Shown: positions 11,843 through 24,550 of the stretch, piece by piece
How positions within the stretch are numbered: position 1 is the first letter of the stretch
Layout: each line of letters starts with the position of its first letter
From: Orthonyx spaldingii
Lineage: Eukaryota > Chordata > Aves > Passeriformes > Orthonychidae
NCBI GenBank assembly: GCA_013397795.1
Contig: VZTJ01005217.1
Location: 692,652 to 756,651 of the forward strand
Reading direction: 5' to 3'
Length of the DNA stretch: 64,000 bases
The notes under the pieces: model-generated
Told to the model about the DNA's origin: nothing
Seen by the model: only the letters and a program-made list of their open reading frames with translations
Database searches by the model: none
Position numbers and translations under genes: made by a program

Positions 11843-12434
11843 GTAATTTTTAAAGGAAAAAAAATGCGTGGTTGTTAAGATATGATGCTATGCTATGCTA
11901 GACAGACATTCACAAATTAATTAAATGTACCAAACATCACTTTTGCTATGCAGAACCCTGTTCTTCTTCTACTACAGTTTACTGAGTATTGATCTGTAAT
12001 TCAGAAGGAGGCACTACAGTAGCTAAATGCTTCAAACATTAGGATTTTTTAGCAAGAATGTTTTTAGCTATAAATGTTTTACTTTTTGCTTGGGCTAGAA
12101 AAGTCTGCGTCTGCCTTACTAATAACTTCAAATATTGCAAAATAAAAAAAATTTGTCAAGGTTTTTAGAGAACTGACATTTTTACTTTCATAAAACTGAA
12201 TTTAGAGAATGCAGGCTGGCATTTAGACTTGAAAATTAGCCATATGAGCAATCTCTCTAATATGTTGCTCATTTATGCATTATTCATTCATTTTGGACTT
12301 GAATGAAATATTTATTTGCAATAGACTGTGCTTATTTTTTTATGGTCCCCTACTGGTCAGTGAGTCCCTACCCTGACATGTTCCATTTAATTAAAAGTAA
12401 TATTCTCTCTGAAAGTGTTTTCATCTTTCCTTAG

Positions 12435-12558
12435 CTTTAACACACAAAGAAGTAACCTGGAGGAACTTTTACAACTCAGCAAGGATAAAGTAGCCTCTGG
12501 CTTTACTGATGAAATAAAGGGCACTTCATGCCTTCAGAATAAGCTGCTTGAACTACAG
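12435..12558 (+). CDS. SYNE2: SYNE2 exon 14 (124 nt), GC donor
   Basis: Acceptor TTTCCTTAG. It ends CTACAG followed by GCAAGT, so the donor is GC rather than GT. KGTSCLQNKLLELQ matches human RSSSCLQAKLTDLQ, after which human continues VIKNET and the bird continues VIDSEV in exon 15, so the exon end is fixed by homology. The next intron (12559-13422, 864 nt) holds nothing recognised. Confidence 0.93.
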
Positions 12559-12564
12559 GCAAGT
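12559..12564 (+). other. SYNE2: Non-canonical GC splice donor of intron 14
   Basis: The exon-intron junction reads CAG|GCAAGT. All positions other than +2 match the U1 consensus, as is usual for GC-AG introns. No GT donor nearby would keep the VID... reading frame of exon 15. Confidence 0.88.
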
Positions 12565-13422
12565 ATTCATCTTTTAAAAATACACGTGGTGCCTAAATTG
12601 GTATTTCCTCATGCAGAGCACTCACTCCTCTGTTGCATGTATTGCCAAGGGAAAAGCAGCATCCTTGTAACCAGATTTATTAGAAGAAGGGAAATGAAGG
12701 ATTTAGGAGTCAGCAGAACTGCATTCCTGCTTAGCAGTGGAGTTTTGCAGGTGATGCTGAAAGAAGAAATTGGTGGCTCTGGGTTTGTTATCTGTAGGCT
12801 GAAATAGGTGTAATGGGGAAAAAAAAACCTACAGAAAGGAGCTTTGTTTGTCAGCAGGAATGGCAGGTCACAGAGATGGCCAGGGCTGCAGGATGTCAGA
12901 GTTGAACCATCAGGTGGTGTTTGTGCAGAATGGAACTGTTCCAGGACTTACAACTTGGTTTGATTTGTGGGATCCTTAAAGTGACAACAAAAGGCACAGA
13001 ACTGATGTTGAAAAATTTATTACTTCAATTTTTCACAAGGCCTTGCTTGAAAGGACTACAAAGCCTTATCAGACATCTCAGAACTTGGTTCAGTTCTACA
13101 TTTGTTTTTCCTTTGAACATAGCTAGGTGGAGATATTTTCATTGTTGTAGTAAAAATGGCTGGCCCGTATCTATTGAACCTTTTATAAAATGTAGCTAAG
13201 GCATATATCTGACGTGGAAATTTTCATCATAAAAAGTTGCTAGAGGTTTGCATGCAGCTAAAAGTTGAGTCTTAAAGGGGAAAGAAGGCAGTGAATCCTT
13301 TTACTTTCAAGTGATGTTTTCACAGTTTTTGTAGAGACTCTTGTGACTGCAATTTTACGAACTGTCCAGTCCACTGAGAAATAAATGATCATGTTAACAC
13401 ACTAGTATTGCTCACCTTCTAG

Positions 13423-13580
13423 GTAATAGACAGTGAAGTCAGTTCTGGTTGGACACAATTGGAAAACATCTCATCTACCTTAGAAAATCTGGTGGCTGAA
13501 GTGCAGCAGGCTGCTATCTCTGAGGCAAGAAGCAAGCTACAAGGAGAGTGGAAAGAGCTTCAGGATATTATAAGTACCAG
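13423..13580 (+). CDS. SYNE2: SYNE2 exon 15 (158 nt)
   Basis: Acceptor ACCTTCTAG, donor CCAG|GTATAA. It reads VIDSEVSSGWTQLENISSTL, aligned with human VIKNETDARWKEFEIISLKL, then a helix ending LQGEWKELQDIIST. It leaves two bases of Arg. The next intron (446 nt) carries a second upstream AG near 14000 but nothing else notable. Confidence 0.95.
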
Positions 13581-14026
13581 GTATAAAATAACACTTTATG
13601 ATACTAGCTAAGGAATTGTAACTAATTGTGTGTGTTGGGAAGGGATTAGTGTGTATTGCAGAAAATAACCTGCACATTTTTAACCTTTTCTTCATTGCAT
13701 AAAATTAAGCTGTACTTAATTTTTCTTCTTTCATCTACACATGGCAGATAGTGTGAGTCTCCCCAAGAAGAACAGAGCCAGAGCTTTGTAAATTAACAGT
13801 GCAATATTCCCATATATTGCTGTTATTTCCTTTCATCTTTTGGTTAAATTCACAGTGACTCACACTGCTTTTCTCATTAATCAAAGAAAAATTCATCTGA
13901 CCTCAGGAGGGGGAGGATTAGATCTGTTTGACGGTTACATTATTTTTGTGGCTTTTTGTGCTTAAAAATACTGAGTGTCTTTTCTTGCTTGCTTTCCCAG
14001 TTCATGTTTTGTTACCTTTCTTGCAG

Positions 14027-14174
14027 AATGAACTCTTTAAGGACTGCTTTGGAAATTGTTTTGCCAATAGAAAATGAATCCATTCTTCTCCGGGAATTAG
14101 ATCAGCAGCTGAAGAAAAAGGACATCCAGCAGTTTAATCTGATGAACAGTGACCTTGCTTATAGGGAACTGAAG
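14027..14174 (+). CDS. SYNE2: SYNE2 exon 16 (148 nt)
   Basis: Acceptor TTTCTTGCAG, donor AAG|GTAAGG. MNSLRTALEIVLPIENESIL is colinear with human MESLETALRLVLPVEKASLL. A decoy acceptor TTTCCCAG sits 26 bases upstream; its use would shift the frame. The next intron (14175-15325, 1,151 nt) has overlapping antisense ORFs of 108 and 121 codons without recognisable homology, and no repeat. Confidence 0.95.
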
Positions 14175-15325
14175 GTAAGGGAAGATGCAGGGACCACACC
14201 CCAGCAAGGGGATAGGTTTTAATGTCTAGGAAGTAGAGAACTTCATGGGATTTTCACTCAGGAGGTTGGAACTGCTGAGAAGACTTCCCAAACCTTCTAA
14301 AATCTGTAACAGCATTTTAGTCCCTGTGTTTTGAACATCCTTATTCCTGTAGAGCCAGCTTGAGGGACCTTCAGTAGGTTCTGCTGTAAAAACCATTGTG
14401 AACATTTCATTATAGGTCAGGACCTTCTCTTGATGCAGATTTGTGGTGTTCCCACCTGGCCTTATGTCACTTTGGGCAGTCATACACGTAATGTGGTGTT
14501 AGTTTATGAGCTCAGCCAAGCTGCCTGAGTCACATATGCTGGAGTGTCTGAGCACAGCTCAGGATGGGTTTGGAAGCTCAGTGTGGGTGCAGTAATTGTT
14601 CACCTGCTATCAATATCTGGTCCACGAGGCAGGGTGAATTTTGTTTTATTCTTGGCTTGCTGTCCAGGCTGAGCACACTGACAGCTACACAGAACTGAAG
14701 GTTTGCATTTGTCTGCCCTTGGCTCTCCAGTGATGTAGGGTTTAGGTCTCTCAAGCTGTAGGGCAGAGAGCATCTGTACTCTGTCTGACCAGTTTTGGCT
14801 GCAAGGACCCAGAATTTTTGCCCAGCTCTCTGCACAGCTGGGATTTCACAACCCTGACAAAAGTGCTCTTTGAGGGCTGTAACCAGAGAGCCTGCAGGCT
14901 GCACCAGGAGATTTTTAAATGCATGGAACTCTGCTCCAAAAGTATAGCATAAAGAACTGCAAAGATGGCAGAGTAATAAATATCTCTGTGCCTGCCTGTG
15001 CTCTGACTGATGTCCTGCTGTGAGAGCCTGCTGCTTTCAGTCCCAGGACTGTCATCATCTTTCTCTCCTTGTTTGATTGCTGGAAGGGGTCTTGGGCTTT
15101 CTGTAGTGCTGATCAAATTTCCTGAGTGTGGAGTACCATTTTATTATTTTGTTCTTTTTCCTTCCCTCCACTGACATCCAGAATAGATTTTCTGTCTTAA
15201 CCACCCTGTTTGGCATACTTTTTTACTGCTGGTATGATTTGTTTTTCAATCATAGGTTCAGCTTGAATGCAGGATATATGTTTGCTTTCACTTGCTAACA
15301 CTGTTGGTCATTCTCTCAATTTCAG

Positions 15326-15924
15326 GAGCTACAGAGATCCATATTAAATCAGATTGAAGTGTGCAAACAATTGGAACACCTGGATAGTTCAGCAAGGGAA
15401 GAATTTAATCCAATAGACCTGCAAGCTGCAAGCAAAATTATGATTTACTATCAAAACCAGCTTGAAGAAATGAGCCATAAAATGCAGATCCGTGAGACAG
15501 TGCTTAAAGATCTGGAAGCTTTTATGGCTTCACTGAGGAAGATTCAGTCTTCCATCAAATGTCCCCCAGATCCCCCAGATCAACCTGAAATACAGGGAAA
15601 AGCTTTGAGGGAGGCTGCACAAGAAGTTTCTCGTATGGCAGAAGAGGCTAAACGTTTGGATGAACGCCTGCAGACTGTTGATATCTGTTTGGAAGATGCT
15701 GAATGTGGGAGAAAGACTTGCTGTGAAAACCTTGTTCTGACTTTATCTGAAGAGCTAAATGCAGTTTATGATCCCCCAAGTGAGCAGGTGCTTGCAGAAG
15801 AAAAAGACTTGTACAAGACTTTCTCCAGAAAAAGCAGTGAACTCCTTAAAAACATTCAGGATCTACGTGACAGAATTAACAAAATAGGCTTGAAGGATCC
15901 AACAATTCCAGCTATTCAAAAAAG
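15326..15924 (+). CDS. SYNE2: SYNE2 exon 17 (599 nt)
   Basis: The second longest exon here, about two spectrin repeats without an intron. It enters in phase 0 and leaves two bases (AG). It holds DLEAFMASLRKIQSS (human ALEDFLASLRTA), a Pro-rich loop CPPDPPDQPE about a third of the way in, and ends LLKNIQDLRDRINKIGLKDP, nearly the same as human LLKNIQDVQSQISKIGLKDP. Acceptor CAATTTCAG, donor AAG|GTGAAT. The next intron (624 nt) has nothing recognised. Confidence 0.97.
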
Positions 15925-16548
15925 GTGAATTCTTTTTAAAGCTCTTTTAATTTCATCATTTCGGTGGAGTCAGGCTGTGACCCCTCTGCAGTGGAGCACT
16001 GAAATTTGAAGTATCTGTGGAACATTGACAGAAGCTGTGAATTTGTTTTGTTTGTTCCATCACAGCCTAAAAAAAGAAGCCTTCTCCATTTTTTTTTCTT
16101 TAATATATGTATGTATGTTTGAAGCAGCATTGAGGAACTAAAAAATAGGAGATTGATTACTGTGGTCTTAGTTTTCAGTGAGAAAACTGTCAAACAGAGA
16201 TCTGGGTCCCCTTGCTGGGCACTGATGCACCTGATTTGAAGCTCTGGAGTGTAAGATGGACAGGCTGCACTTACCTTCTAATACACATTAATTCACTGCA
16301 TTCATACAGACCCAACTGCCCTTTAGGATTTGCATTACTTTCTCACAGTGCTGAGGTCAGCATAACTCATCTGAGGGCCTGTGTCAGATTACATGAATTG
16401 AAGATCAAATTAGACTTTTTATGATGTCATTTAATGCAGTATGTGGAGCTCAGGATGAATTTCTAGGGAACTTAATAATTACATTGTGAACCAAATCAAA
16501 GTTTTACTTTAATATAAGGCTGTATTTCATTTTTTTTTTCTAATAAAG

Positions 16549-16728
16549 GATAAAATCATTAACAGAATTGGAAAAAGAATTGGATCGTGCTGCTGCTGAA
16601 ATGAAACCTATGCAAGAAATTGCTAATAAGCTCCCACAGATCGATGAGGAGAAAGCAGAAGAAGCAAATGAGCAGTGCAGAGTTACAGAGAGGTTATGGG
16701 AGGATACAAAGCTCTTGCTTGCTGAATG
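16549..16728 (+). CDS. SYNE2: SYNE2 exon 18 (180 nt)
   Basis: The acceptor is T-rich, ending TAATAAAG; donor GAATG|GTAAGG. It enters with the last base of Arg and leaves two bases of Cys, so the exon is symmetric and could be skipped in frame. ANKLPQIDEEKAEEANEQC aligns with human ANSLPHFKDGREKTVNQQC. The next intron (966 nt) holds an unrecognised ORF near 16979 and no repeat. Confidence 0.93.
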
Positions 16729-17694
16729 GTAAGGAGAAAAACTGCATTTTAAAGTAGTATTGTACAAGTAAGAAGCTTGCTTGTAAAATCAAACAGAAAA
16801 AAGGCCCCAGACCATACTTTAAGCTAAGGAAACTCTGATACAGTGGCAGATGTTACCACTGTGATGACATAAACTGTCATTAATCCAAGAATTGCTCATG
16901 GAAGTTTGCAGCCAGAGCTCATACCTTTGCATGTTTTTAAAACATCACAGTCCCATCATTTAGCAGGTATGCAGTGATGTGTTAGACTTAATTGGTATCC
17001 AGAAGAAAAACCTGGCTGCTGCTGGGAATGGCATGTGTTGTATATTTGCTGTGAATTTCATGCCAGCACTTTGGAAAAGAAGAGACAAACTGAAACAAAT
17101 GGAAAAGGACAGCTGGGAAAACAGTCTCTTATGCAGCAAAATAGAAGGAGCTTGGTTTGTCTGTGAGAGTGGGGTCTGGGAAAGGCTGTGGTTGATCACT
17201 CAGGGCATCTGTGCTTCAAACACGGTTTTTGAAGATGCCCAGAGTCTTTCCATGGGCTGGCACAGTTCTGGTTAAGTCTCACGGCTTGCACAAGTGGGAG
17301 TAACCTGTTTTCATACCCCACTGAAGGATGGGCTGATGTCCACCATCCAAGCTGTTGTGGGATCTGCTGCACGTGGTATTTCAGTTTGCTGGTGACTGAG
17401 CTCACCTTTCAGGTGGAGAGGGTCATATGAACACAACTGCCCATCACAGTTGAATGTGGATCAGAGACACATGATGATGAAGGGCATTTCTTGCTGCAGA
17501 AACTCTCTGGATACCACACAGGTATCAAACAGTATTGCAGGATTTAAGACTGGTACAGTTCATCACTGCTTTTCTCTCATGCAGACGTAGTTGTCAAACT
17601 CCTCATATGTGTGAATATTGGAGAAGGAAGCAGACAGGAGGTTGAGGCTGCAGGTTTATGCTTAGGCCATAAATAATACATCTCTTTTTAATAG

Positions 17695-17845
17695 CCAGGA
17701 GCAGTGTGCAAGGGTTCTGGAGCTCCTGAAGCAGTATCAAAGCTGCAAAACGAGTCTCACCAGCATCATCCAGAAACAGGAGATTGTGCTTTCCCAGCAA
17801 ACTTCTTACATGGGGAAGGAGAACTTGAACAGACTAATAGCAAAG
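17695..17845 (+). CDS. SYNE2: SYNE2 exon 19 (151 nt)
   Basis: Acceptor TTTTTAATAG, donor AAG|GTGAGT. RVLELLKQYQSCKTSLTSII and SQQTSYMGKENLNRLIAK are very close to human RVLELLKQYQNFKSILTTLI and SLQASYMGKENLKKRIAE. It ends in phase 0. The next intron (17846-19621, 1,776 nt) is unique-looking; several overlapping ORFs at 18319-19052 on both strands have no homology I recognise. Confidence 0.97.
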
Positions 17846-19621
17846 GTGAGTAACAAGAACTTTGTAGAAAGGAAGGAAAAGCCTTTCCTGGGAGCATTCA
17901 GTTGCAGCATTGCCCTTGTACCCTCAGCCTTCAGGGCAGATGTTAAGGCCTTGCTTTCACTGTGGCTGCCAAAATACATTTAGGGACCCCATATTCTTGC
18001 TTTAAGTAGATTTAAGTCTATTTTTGCTTAGTGAATTGAGGTTTTGTTAAAGGAGAGGGATTGAAAAAACAGAACCAAACTCCATGGAAGAATTAGGATC
18101 TAGTATGAAGATGAGATTAAGTCCTGTCCTTTCTCTCCAAGCTGTCTTTGATAGCAGTTAAACATTTGCAGTAACTTTTACATTACTTGATGAGCTACTC
18201 ATACTGAATAAGCAGGTACTGCTGAACACCCTCTCATCTAGTTTAAAGTTTTCCCCCTTTTCAGACAAAAATTGGACAGCCAGCTTTTTGGTTAACTGAA
18301 TACAGCCGCTGGGCATAGTTGTCAGTGGTTAACAGATTAGTGAACAGCAGCATGTCCATCATGACAATTTTACTGTACAGGTTTCACATATCCTGGGTTA
18401 TGTACCTGGTTGTTCATGAAGTTCCTATTTTTAGGCTTTCTGATGAGGCATCACCCATACCATCCAGGAATGTTTACTCTCAGGCAGTGCATGGCATGGT
18501 TAAATTTCAGAAGGAATGTAGGTGGTTTCTTCCCTCAGGCAATGGGATGGTCTCTGCTTGTGCCAGCCCCCTTTAGCTCAGGCAGGGTCTCTTCTTGGTC
18601 CCACCAGTGAGACTTGGGGCACCTTGTATCACCTGAGCTCTCGCTGCAGAGGGGGAAAATTGCCTGAATATCCCAGCCCCTGCTTGTATGGAGACCCCTC
18701 TCTGGGAACAACCCTCCCTCCTCACCTTGAGCTGTGCAATTCCCACTCCCAGAGCTGTGGTCTGAAATGGCTGTGGCACGGTACAGGCATGCCCTTGAGT
18801 GCTGATGATTTGTTATTTAGAATTACATAAAATAACAGCAGAGAAAGTTCTCTGCTTTGTTCTGGTTTGTGAGGGCTGCTCTGCCATCCCTCCCCCGAGC
18901 TCAGCGCCGGTGGTGTCAGTATTGGAAAATGCAATTTCCCAGAATGTCTGTGGGAAATAAGCAGAGCTGTTAACATCAAAGTACCTGGCACTAGAGGTCA
19001 GTGTTTCTTTTCCAGGAAGCTTCCATGTTGTTTGTAAACACTGACATCCCAATTAAACACAAAGAGGCAGCTTGGTGTTTAAATAGAAAGTAGGAGAAAG
19101 AGATGTTTCCATTTCTGGCAGTGACATATTTGACAGTGTCTGTGTTTAAGTAGGATTTAAGCTTTTTTTTTTAAATAGTTCTGGGGATCAGAATGCCTGG
19201 TTATATTTTAGAGTTATAATAGTATCTCAGATTATGATTCACTGTACATTGTTTACCTCTGTAACCCAGGTTCTGTGTGTGGATGTACAGTCCCCTTGGA
19301 TCTGGTACCTAGGACTTTAAAAGCAAACTGTGGTTTTGGCTCTCTTAGAAATAAATTATCCATATTTCCCACTCAGCTGTTTTGCAGCCAATAACAGAAT
19401 GATACGGGTTTCTGACAGGGAGATATTCCTGTCAGCATGGCAGGGATGTAACAACACAGAATGCATTCCTCGTCTCATCATATTGTATAAAATAGATTGT
19501 TTTGTGTAATGCTGTCGTTTCTCTAACCAAAAAAAGAACAGCAAATCAGTTAAAAATATTTCGCTGAATAAACAATCATAAGCAAACATGCTCACAAATA
19601 TCCATGTGGTCTTTTTCACAG

Positions 19622-19780
19622 ATTGAAGAGGCAAAAGAGGAATTTAATGAACACTCTGAAGATGTAGACAAAATAAATCAGATCTGCAAAAACCTGCAAT
19701 TCCAGCTGAATAAAATGAGAAGCTTTGAGGAGCCTCCATTCGAGAATGAGGCTAACATTATTGTGGACAGATGGCTGGAT
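19622..19780 (+). CDS. SYNE2: SYNE2 exon 20 (159 nt)
   Basis: Acceptor TTTTCACAG, donor GAT|GTATGT; 53 codons, phase 0/0. It has one of the strongest matches to human nesprin-2: DKINQICKNLQFQLNKM and FENEANIIVDRWLD against DKINQVCKNLQFYLNKM and FEKEANIIVDRWLD. The next intron (698 nt) shows nothing recognised. Confidence 0.98.
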
Positions 19781-20478
19781 GTATGTAAAAAGTAAATTAT
19801 CAGGGTGGTCTTATCTGTTATGCATTATAGTAATTGATTCTGATGTGGGTGTAATATTTCGAATAAATTAAGTGCAATATGGCAGAGATTCTTAAGAGAT
19901 AAATCCAAGTGTTTACCAGAGCAAAGCTTGCAGAGTATCCATGGATGTAACATTTCTGATCTCTCAGGTAGTTTATATGGTCAGTACTCCTTGGCAGTAG
20001 TTCTAGAAAATGCAGAAAGGCAATATTTGTGCTTTCTGTGTGAATCTGTAAGCTTCCGTAACAATTTCTATGGATTTAGACTTTGGAGACAATCTGGAAA
20101 ATTACAGTGCTGGTGCTTTTGGTGAGAAATGTTCACCCCTGCCAATCTAAGCAGTGCATCAATACTGAGATTAAATGGTATTTACTGGGAGTAGATAAAC
20201 ATTAATGAGCAAGGCTCCTTCCTAAACCTGCCTTAAAACTGGCAAGCTGCTGTTGTGATTGGTATGTTTGGTGGCATGTGTGGCAGGGATTTAAATATCT
20301 TCTCCATGACCAGTTTACTGTGAAGACATGATATTTTTTTTTTTTCCCCCTTTGCCGCTCTTGTTTTTGTGGGTGGTTTCATCTCGCTCCGATTTTATCG
20401 TGCTGCTTTTGCTTTTAGAATATAACTCAACATTTTTTAAAATCCGTGTGTGTTTTCTGTCTGTCCATCTAATGGTAG

Positions 20479-20640
20479 ATCAATGAAAAGACCGAAAACT
20501 ACTGTGATAATCTGGGCAGAGCTCAGGCTTTGTGGGACAAACTCCTGAGTTTATCTGGCACAATCGATGCTTGGGCAAACGCAGAGCTCAAGAATGCAGA
20601 AGACCGTTGCCTGACTGAGGAGGACCTCACACAGCTGAAG
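20479..20640 (+). CDS. SYNE2: SYNE2 exon 21 (162 nt)
   Basis: Acceptor CTAATGGTAG (purine-interrupted, modest), donor AAG|GTAACT; 54 codons, phase 0/0. NEKTENYCDNLGRAQALWDK aligns with human NEKTEDYYENLGRALALWDK, and LTEEDLTQLK with LTEEDRERLK. The next intron (20641-22982, 2,342 nt) has a G9 run near 21307 and short GT stretches; no gene or transposon was recognised. Confidence 0.97.
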
Positions 20641-22982
20641 GTAACTTGAATGGAAATTTTTTGCCTTTCCTTTATACCATAGTGATATGGGCTTTGGGCT
20701 ATAAACATGCACATTGCATAGAAATACCAGCAGAGGAAGTTGTAACCTTTGCAGTTACATCTGCAGGGGTGGTTTCACTAAGGATATTGCCTTTCACTGG
20801 GGATACAGGTCTTGGAAACCAATGCACACATAGTGTGTATGTGTACTAAATTGTTTACAATCAATGCAACGCTGCAAGTGCTGCTTTGGAGTACCAAAAC
20901 CCCCTCATTCCTTTGTGTGTACAAACACAGAGCAAAGAGAAGGCCTGTAAAGCTTGTAGTCTGGAGTGCAGTGGTGCACAGAGAAGAAAGGAAAGTGTGT
21001 GTGTAGGCTAATGATTCGTTTTCTAGGTAGCAATGGCCTATCAGTGAAGATGCTGGAGCCTCTGGGACAGCTGGGCACTGCACAGCTCAAAAAGAGGTTG
21101 CAGAGGTGGTTTTTTTTTCCCTGTCCCAGAGTGTTCCTTGCTGTCATTTACTGCAGCCTCAGCAGTGAGTGGCTGCAGCCAGAGGCTGCACACGGGCAGA
21201 CAGCAGCAGAGCCTGGGCTGCCCATGCCTCTTTTTCACAAATTGTAACATTAATTCTCAGTGCAGTTGGGTGTAAAAACACATTTTTACTTGTGCCATTG
21301 AAGAGCTTCACATAGGGGGGGGGTAAATATTTTAATTTCTAACTTTAGGGCCACAATGGACCAACTGTGCTGCTTCGTTGTGGTCAGTGTCTACTAAGCA
21401 AAAATAATTTCCTGCTTGAGTGCGATTGAGACACAAATATATTGCATATCCTCTTGTTTGAACATTTGCAGGCAGTTTTTCCTCAGTGTTTACAATCTGC
21501 AAATGGCCTGTTTTTTATTATGCTTGTTTGCAGCTTTCCTCCTGCTGTTAGCACTGCTCATTTGTTTTAATTTGCAGAGCAGTAAATAGCCAAGGTGCTC
21601 TTTGTGTATGGATCTTCACTAGGAAACAGTGGATATTTTGTCACATCATTGTTGTCTTTACCATTGTATTGTCAGAATTTACTTGGAGTAGTTTAGGTCC
21701 CTGGAGGCTCCAGGAAAAATGCACCAGCTGGAAAATGCATCTTTAGGGCCGTTTTGTTACCTGAAAACTGCTCAAGTCCAGCATGATGTGACTGTGCCCC
21801 CAGTGTGGCTCTGCTCCTCCTTAGGAAGGGCTGTGCTGGAGGTGCCTACACCAAGGTTATTCTGCTGCTTCCTTATGAGAGAGAAGTTTCAAAAGAGGAA
21901 GGAGAAGAGGGCAAGGGACACAGAAACCACATTCCCATGAGCTACTAAAAAAGCAGAATAGAAGGAGAGAAAACTGAACCCAATGCATTGGAATTTTTGT
22001 AAAACAATTCCAAGTGCAGAGGGCATTGGGTTAATTGATCACTTTATTATTATTCTGCTTTTGCTGGTCCTGAAACAACTCTACGTTTATGTTAATGCCC
22101 AAAAGACCCCCAACTGTTGCAATGTGTATCATGTTACACAGGATTGAAACCCAGGGTCCTTTGTGAGTGCCCAGCAGAGCCTGGTGCATGTGTTTTCAGG
22201 GAGCCTGGCACAAAAGAACAGAGCAGTGAATTATTGGACTGTGTATTTAAGGATAATTTCAGTATAAGTAATGTGAGAGAAGTTCTGCTTTCCCCCTGTA
22301 GCCTGTATGCAAATGCAAACTCTTTTAAGAGCTGCAGCACATGAATGGGTTTTGATGATTGCGTGTACGGAGACTACAAAAGGAATGCTTTGTCCTCAGG
22401 GAGCCTGGAATATTGATTTGAGAGTATGAGACTGTGATATGAATATGATTATCCTGTTCATAAGTTGAAGCTGGCATTTTACCTTCACATTACTGACTTG
22501 TTCCAAAATGCATTTAAATGTGTGGAGGTCTTTTCATATGCAAAGGATTTACATTTAAAATGTGCTTGCACTTGGGTGTTGTATTTTATCACCCCATACC
22601 AAAGCATGTGCCACCAGGATGCCAGTTCTTGACTTCAAGTCTGTGACATCTGAGAACATCCCTTTTAATAGAAGGCAGCAAGACATAAATGCAAAATTAA
22701 AGTTATTTTCCTGCAAATTTACTTGAAGCAAAATAATTAAGGTTCTTAAATATATACTAGATTTGCATTATCAGCTGCTTTGCCTGAGAAACATAGAGTG
22801 TTTCTGACTCGAATACATAAAATGCCTGAATTGCTAAAATGAAAATCAGGAAATGAACAAATTATGACACCTATATATGCCAAAATGCATAATCAGAATA
22901 TTTTAATATAATTTTCTAACAGAAACATGGAGATTTAGTTTGGGGGGAAGCACAGTCACCAATGTGTTTTTTCCACCTTTAG

Positions 22983-23084
22983 GCATGCCTACGAGTCCAA
23001 GAGCAGAAACTCCAAAAATTCGACAACACAGTGGCTGAGATAGAAGAACTTCTGAATAGTAATGAACCTCCTCTGGAGCTACAG
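22983..23084 (+). CDS. SYNE2: SYNE2 exon 22 (102 nt)
   Basis: A small phase 0/0 exon between TCCACCTTTAG and CAG|GTACAA. VQEQKLQKFDNTVAEIEELL and NEPPLELQ parallel human VHEQKTSEFSRRVAEIQFLL and EIPLELQ. The next intron (1,265 nt) is unique-looking. Confidence 0.95.
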
Positions 23085-24349
23085 GTACAAAGAAGCTTTT
23101 ACAGCTGATACACCAGTACTCCCTGCTATACCCTGCTTCTGCTGTTGCCTTTGCCACCACAATCAGTTACTGGTTGTACTTAAATCCACTCAAGGAGAGT
23201 TGGAGGCATTTTGTAGCCAGTGGGCAGTGGCATTTCATTTGTTGTACCTCTCAGGCTGTTAGAGGCTGTTAGAACCAAACCTGTCGTTTTAAACACAAAG
23301 GTTTTTCCCACTTCTGTGCCTTTTTAGGCACTTGGGCCTGCCAAAGAGGCTGATATCAGTGATATCTGGTGTTTAGCTGTTGGCCAGCAACAGGGCACAA
23401 TGGAATTCATCACCCCTTTGGGGATCCCAGGAACTCAGCTTTGCTGTCTGTCAATTTTAAACTCTACCTTTGCCTGGACATGGATTAATGTGGCTTGCTA
23501 AAGCAGAGTTTCGTGCATAGAGTGATGTTTACTATGATGGTTTCCTTTGGGATATCACAAGGAAATCTTCATCTTTCTGTGTTAGCTTCACACAGCAAAG
23601 AATAAATTCTTGTTTAAGACCATGTTAGCCTACCTTGCTCCTGTGGCAGTTCCCTGTGCACCTTGAGCTTGACCCCGTTTGGCTATTTCTGTGTTTATCC
23701 TCAGCAGGCAGTGAAGTCAGAGGAGTTTCACTGGGTAAAGTGACCTAAGGAGCTTAGGGAAGGACTCAGCAACCTTGTGCTGTGCACACTGTGCTCCTCA
23801 GGAGCCGCAGCTGCCCTGAGTCCCTGGGGTGGTGTCCCACCATGTGATCCCCCTGAGCTGCTGCCTCATGCAAATCAAGGGTGAGGTTCAGGACCTGTTG
23901 CTCTTTGCTGAATAGTCTCAAGCCAGACCTCCCAACCTCTCTGCTGGCCTTTTTTTTAGGTCATTGTGTCAAATTTTCCCCAGTGGAATTACTGCAGGGG
24001 GGTGTGTTACAGGGAGAGCTGCCACCTTCTTTTTGATGGCAGCTGAAGCTCGTGTAAGGCCTTTATCCAGCCCAGAGTAGGCACTGGAGAGATTGACAAA
24101 TAAATTAGTTAATAAAACAGCACCAGTAAATATGCTAATGAAGATGAACTGAGATCATTCCTCCTCAGAAAAGCAGGACTTAAATGTTTTTCAATTTCTG
24201 GAGTGGGAGGGAAACAAATCGAGACAAACTGTAATTGAAACGTCTGGACTTCAGATCACTTAATTTCTTTTTATGTCTATCATGGATTTTTGTAATATTC
24301 TAAGAAATCAATCCAGTATAATTGATGTATGCTTATTTCCAATTTTAAG

Positions 24350-24550
24350 GTCATCAGATCATCTGTTGTGCAAAAAATGGAACTAATAAAAGAGCTCTTG
24401 TCAGCAAAGCGAGGGGCCAGTGAACTCACCGTGAATGCAGCAGAACTGAAAGGAGACCTTGATCTGGCCAAGACACAGATTGGAATGACTGAATCACTTC
24501 TCAAAGCTTTATCTCCTTCAGACACCTTAGAGATCTTTACTAAACTAGAG
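24350..24550 (+). CDS. SYNE2: SYNE2 exon 23 (201 nt)
   Basis: Acceptor CCAATTTTAAG, donor GAG|GTAACA; 67 codons, phase 0/0. DLDLAKTQIGMTESLLKALS followed by PSDTLEIFTKLE is almost identical to human nesprin-2, one of the most conserved stretches in the window. The next intron (945 nt) shows nothing recognised. Confidence 0.98.

Noticed and set aside
12415..12807. A 130-codon ORF as an independent gene
   Set aside because: It is exon 14 plus intron sequence read past the GC donor; homology to human stops exactly at the donor.
14578..15116. Overlapping minus-strand ORFs of 108 and 121 codons
   Set aside because: They lie in an intron, overlap in different frames and show no recognisable domain; chance open frames are expected in 64 kb.
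18319..19052. Cluster of ORFs on both strands in intron 19
   Set aside because: Several frames overlap one another in a less AT-rich stretch; none resembles a known protein, and exons 19 and 20 already join as in human.
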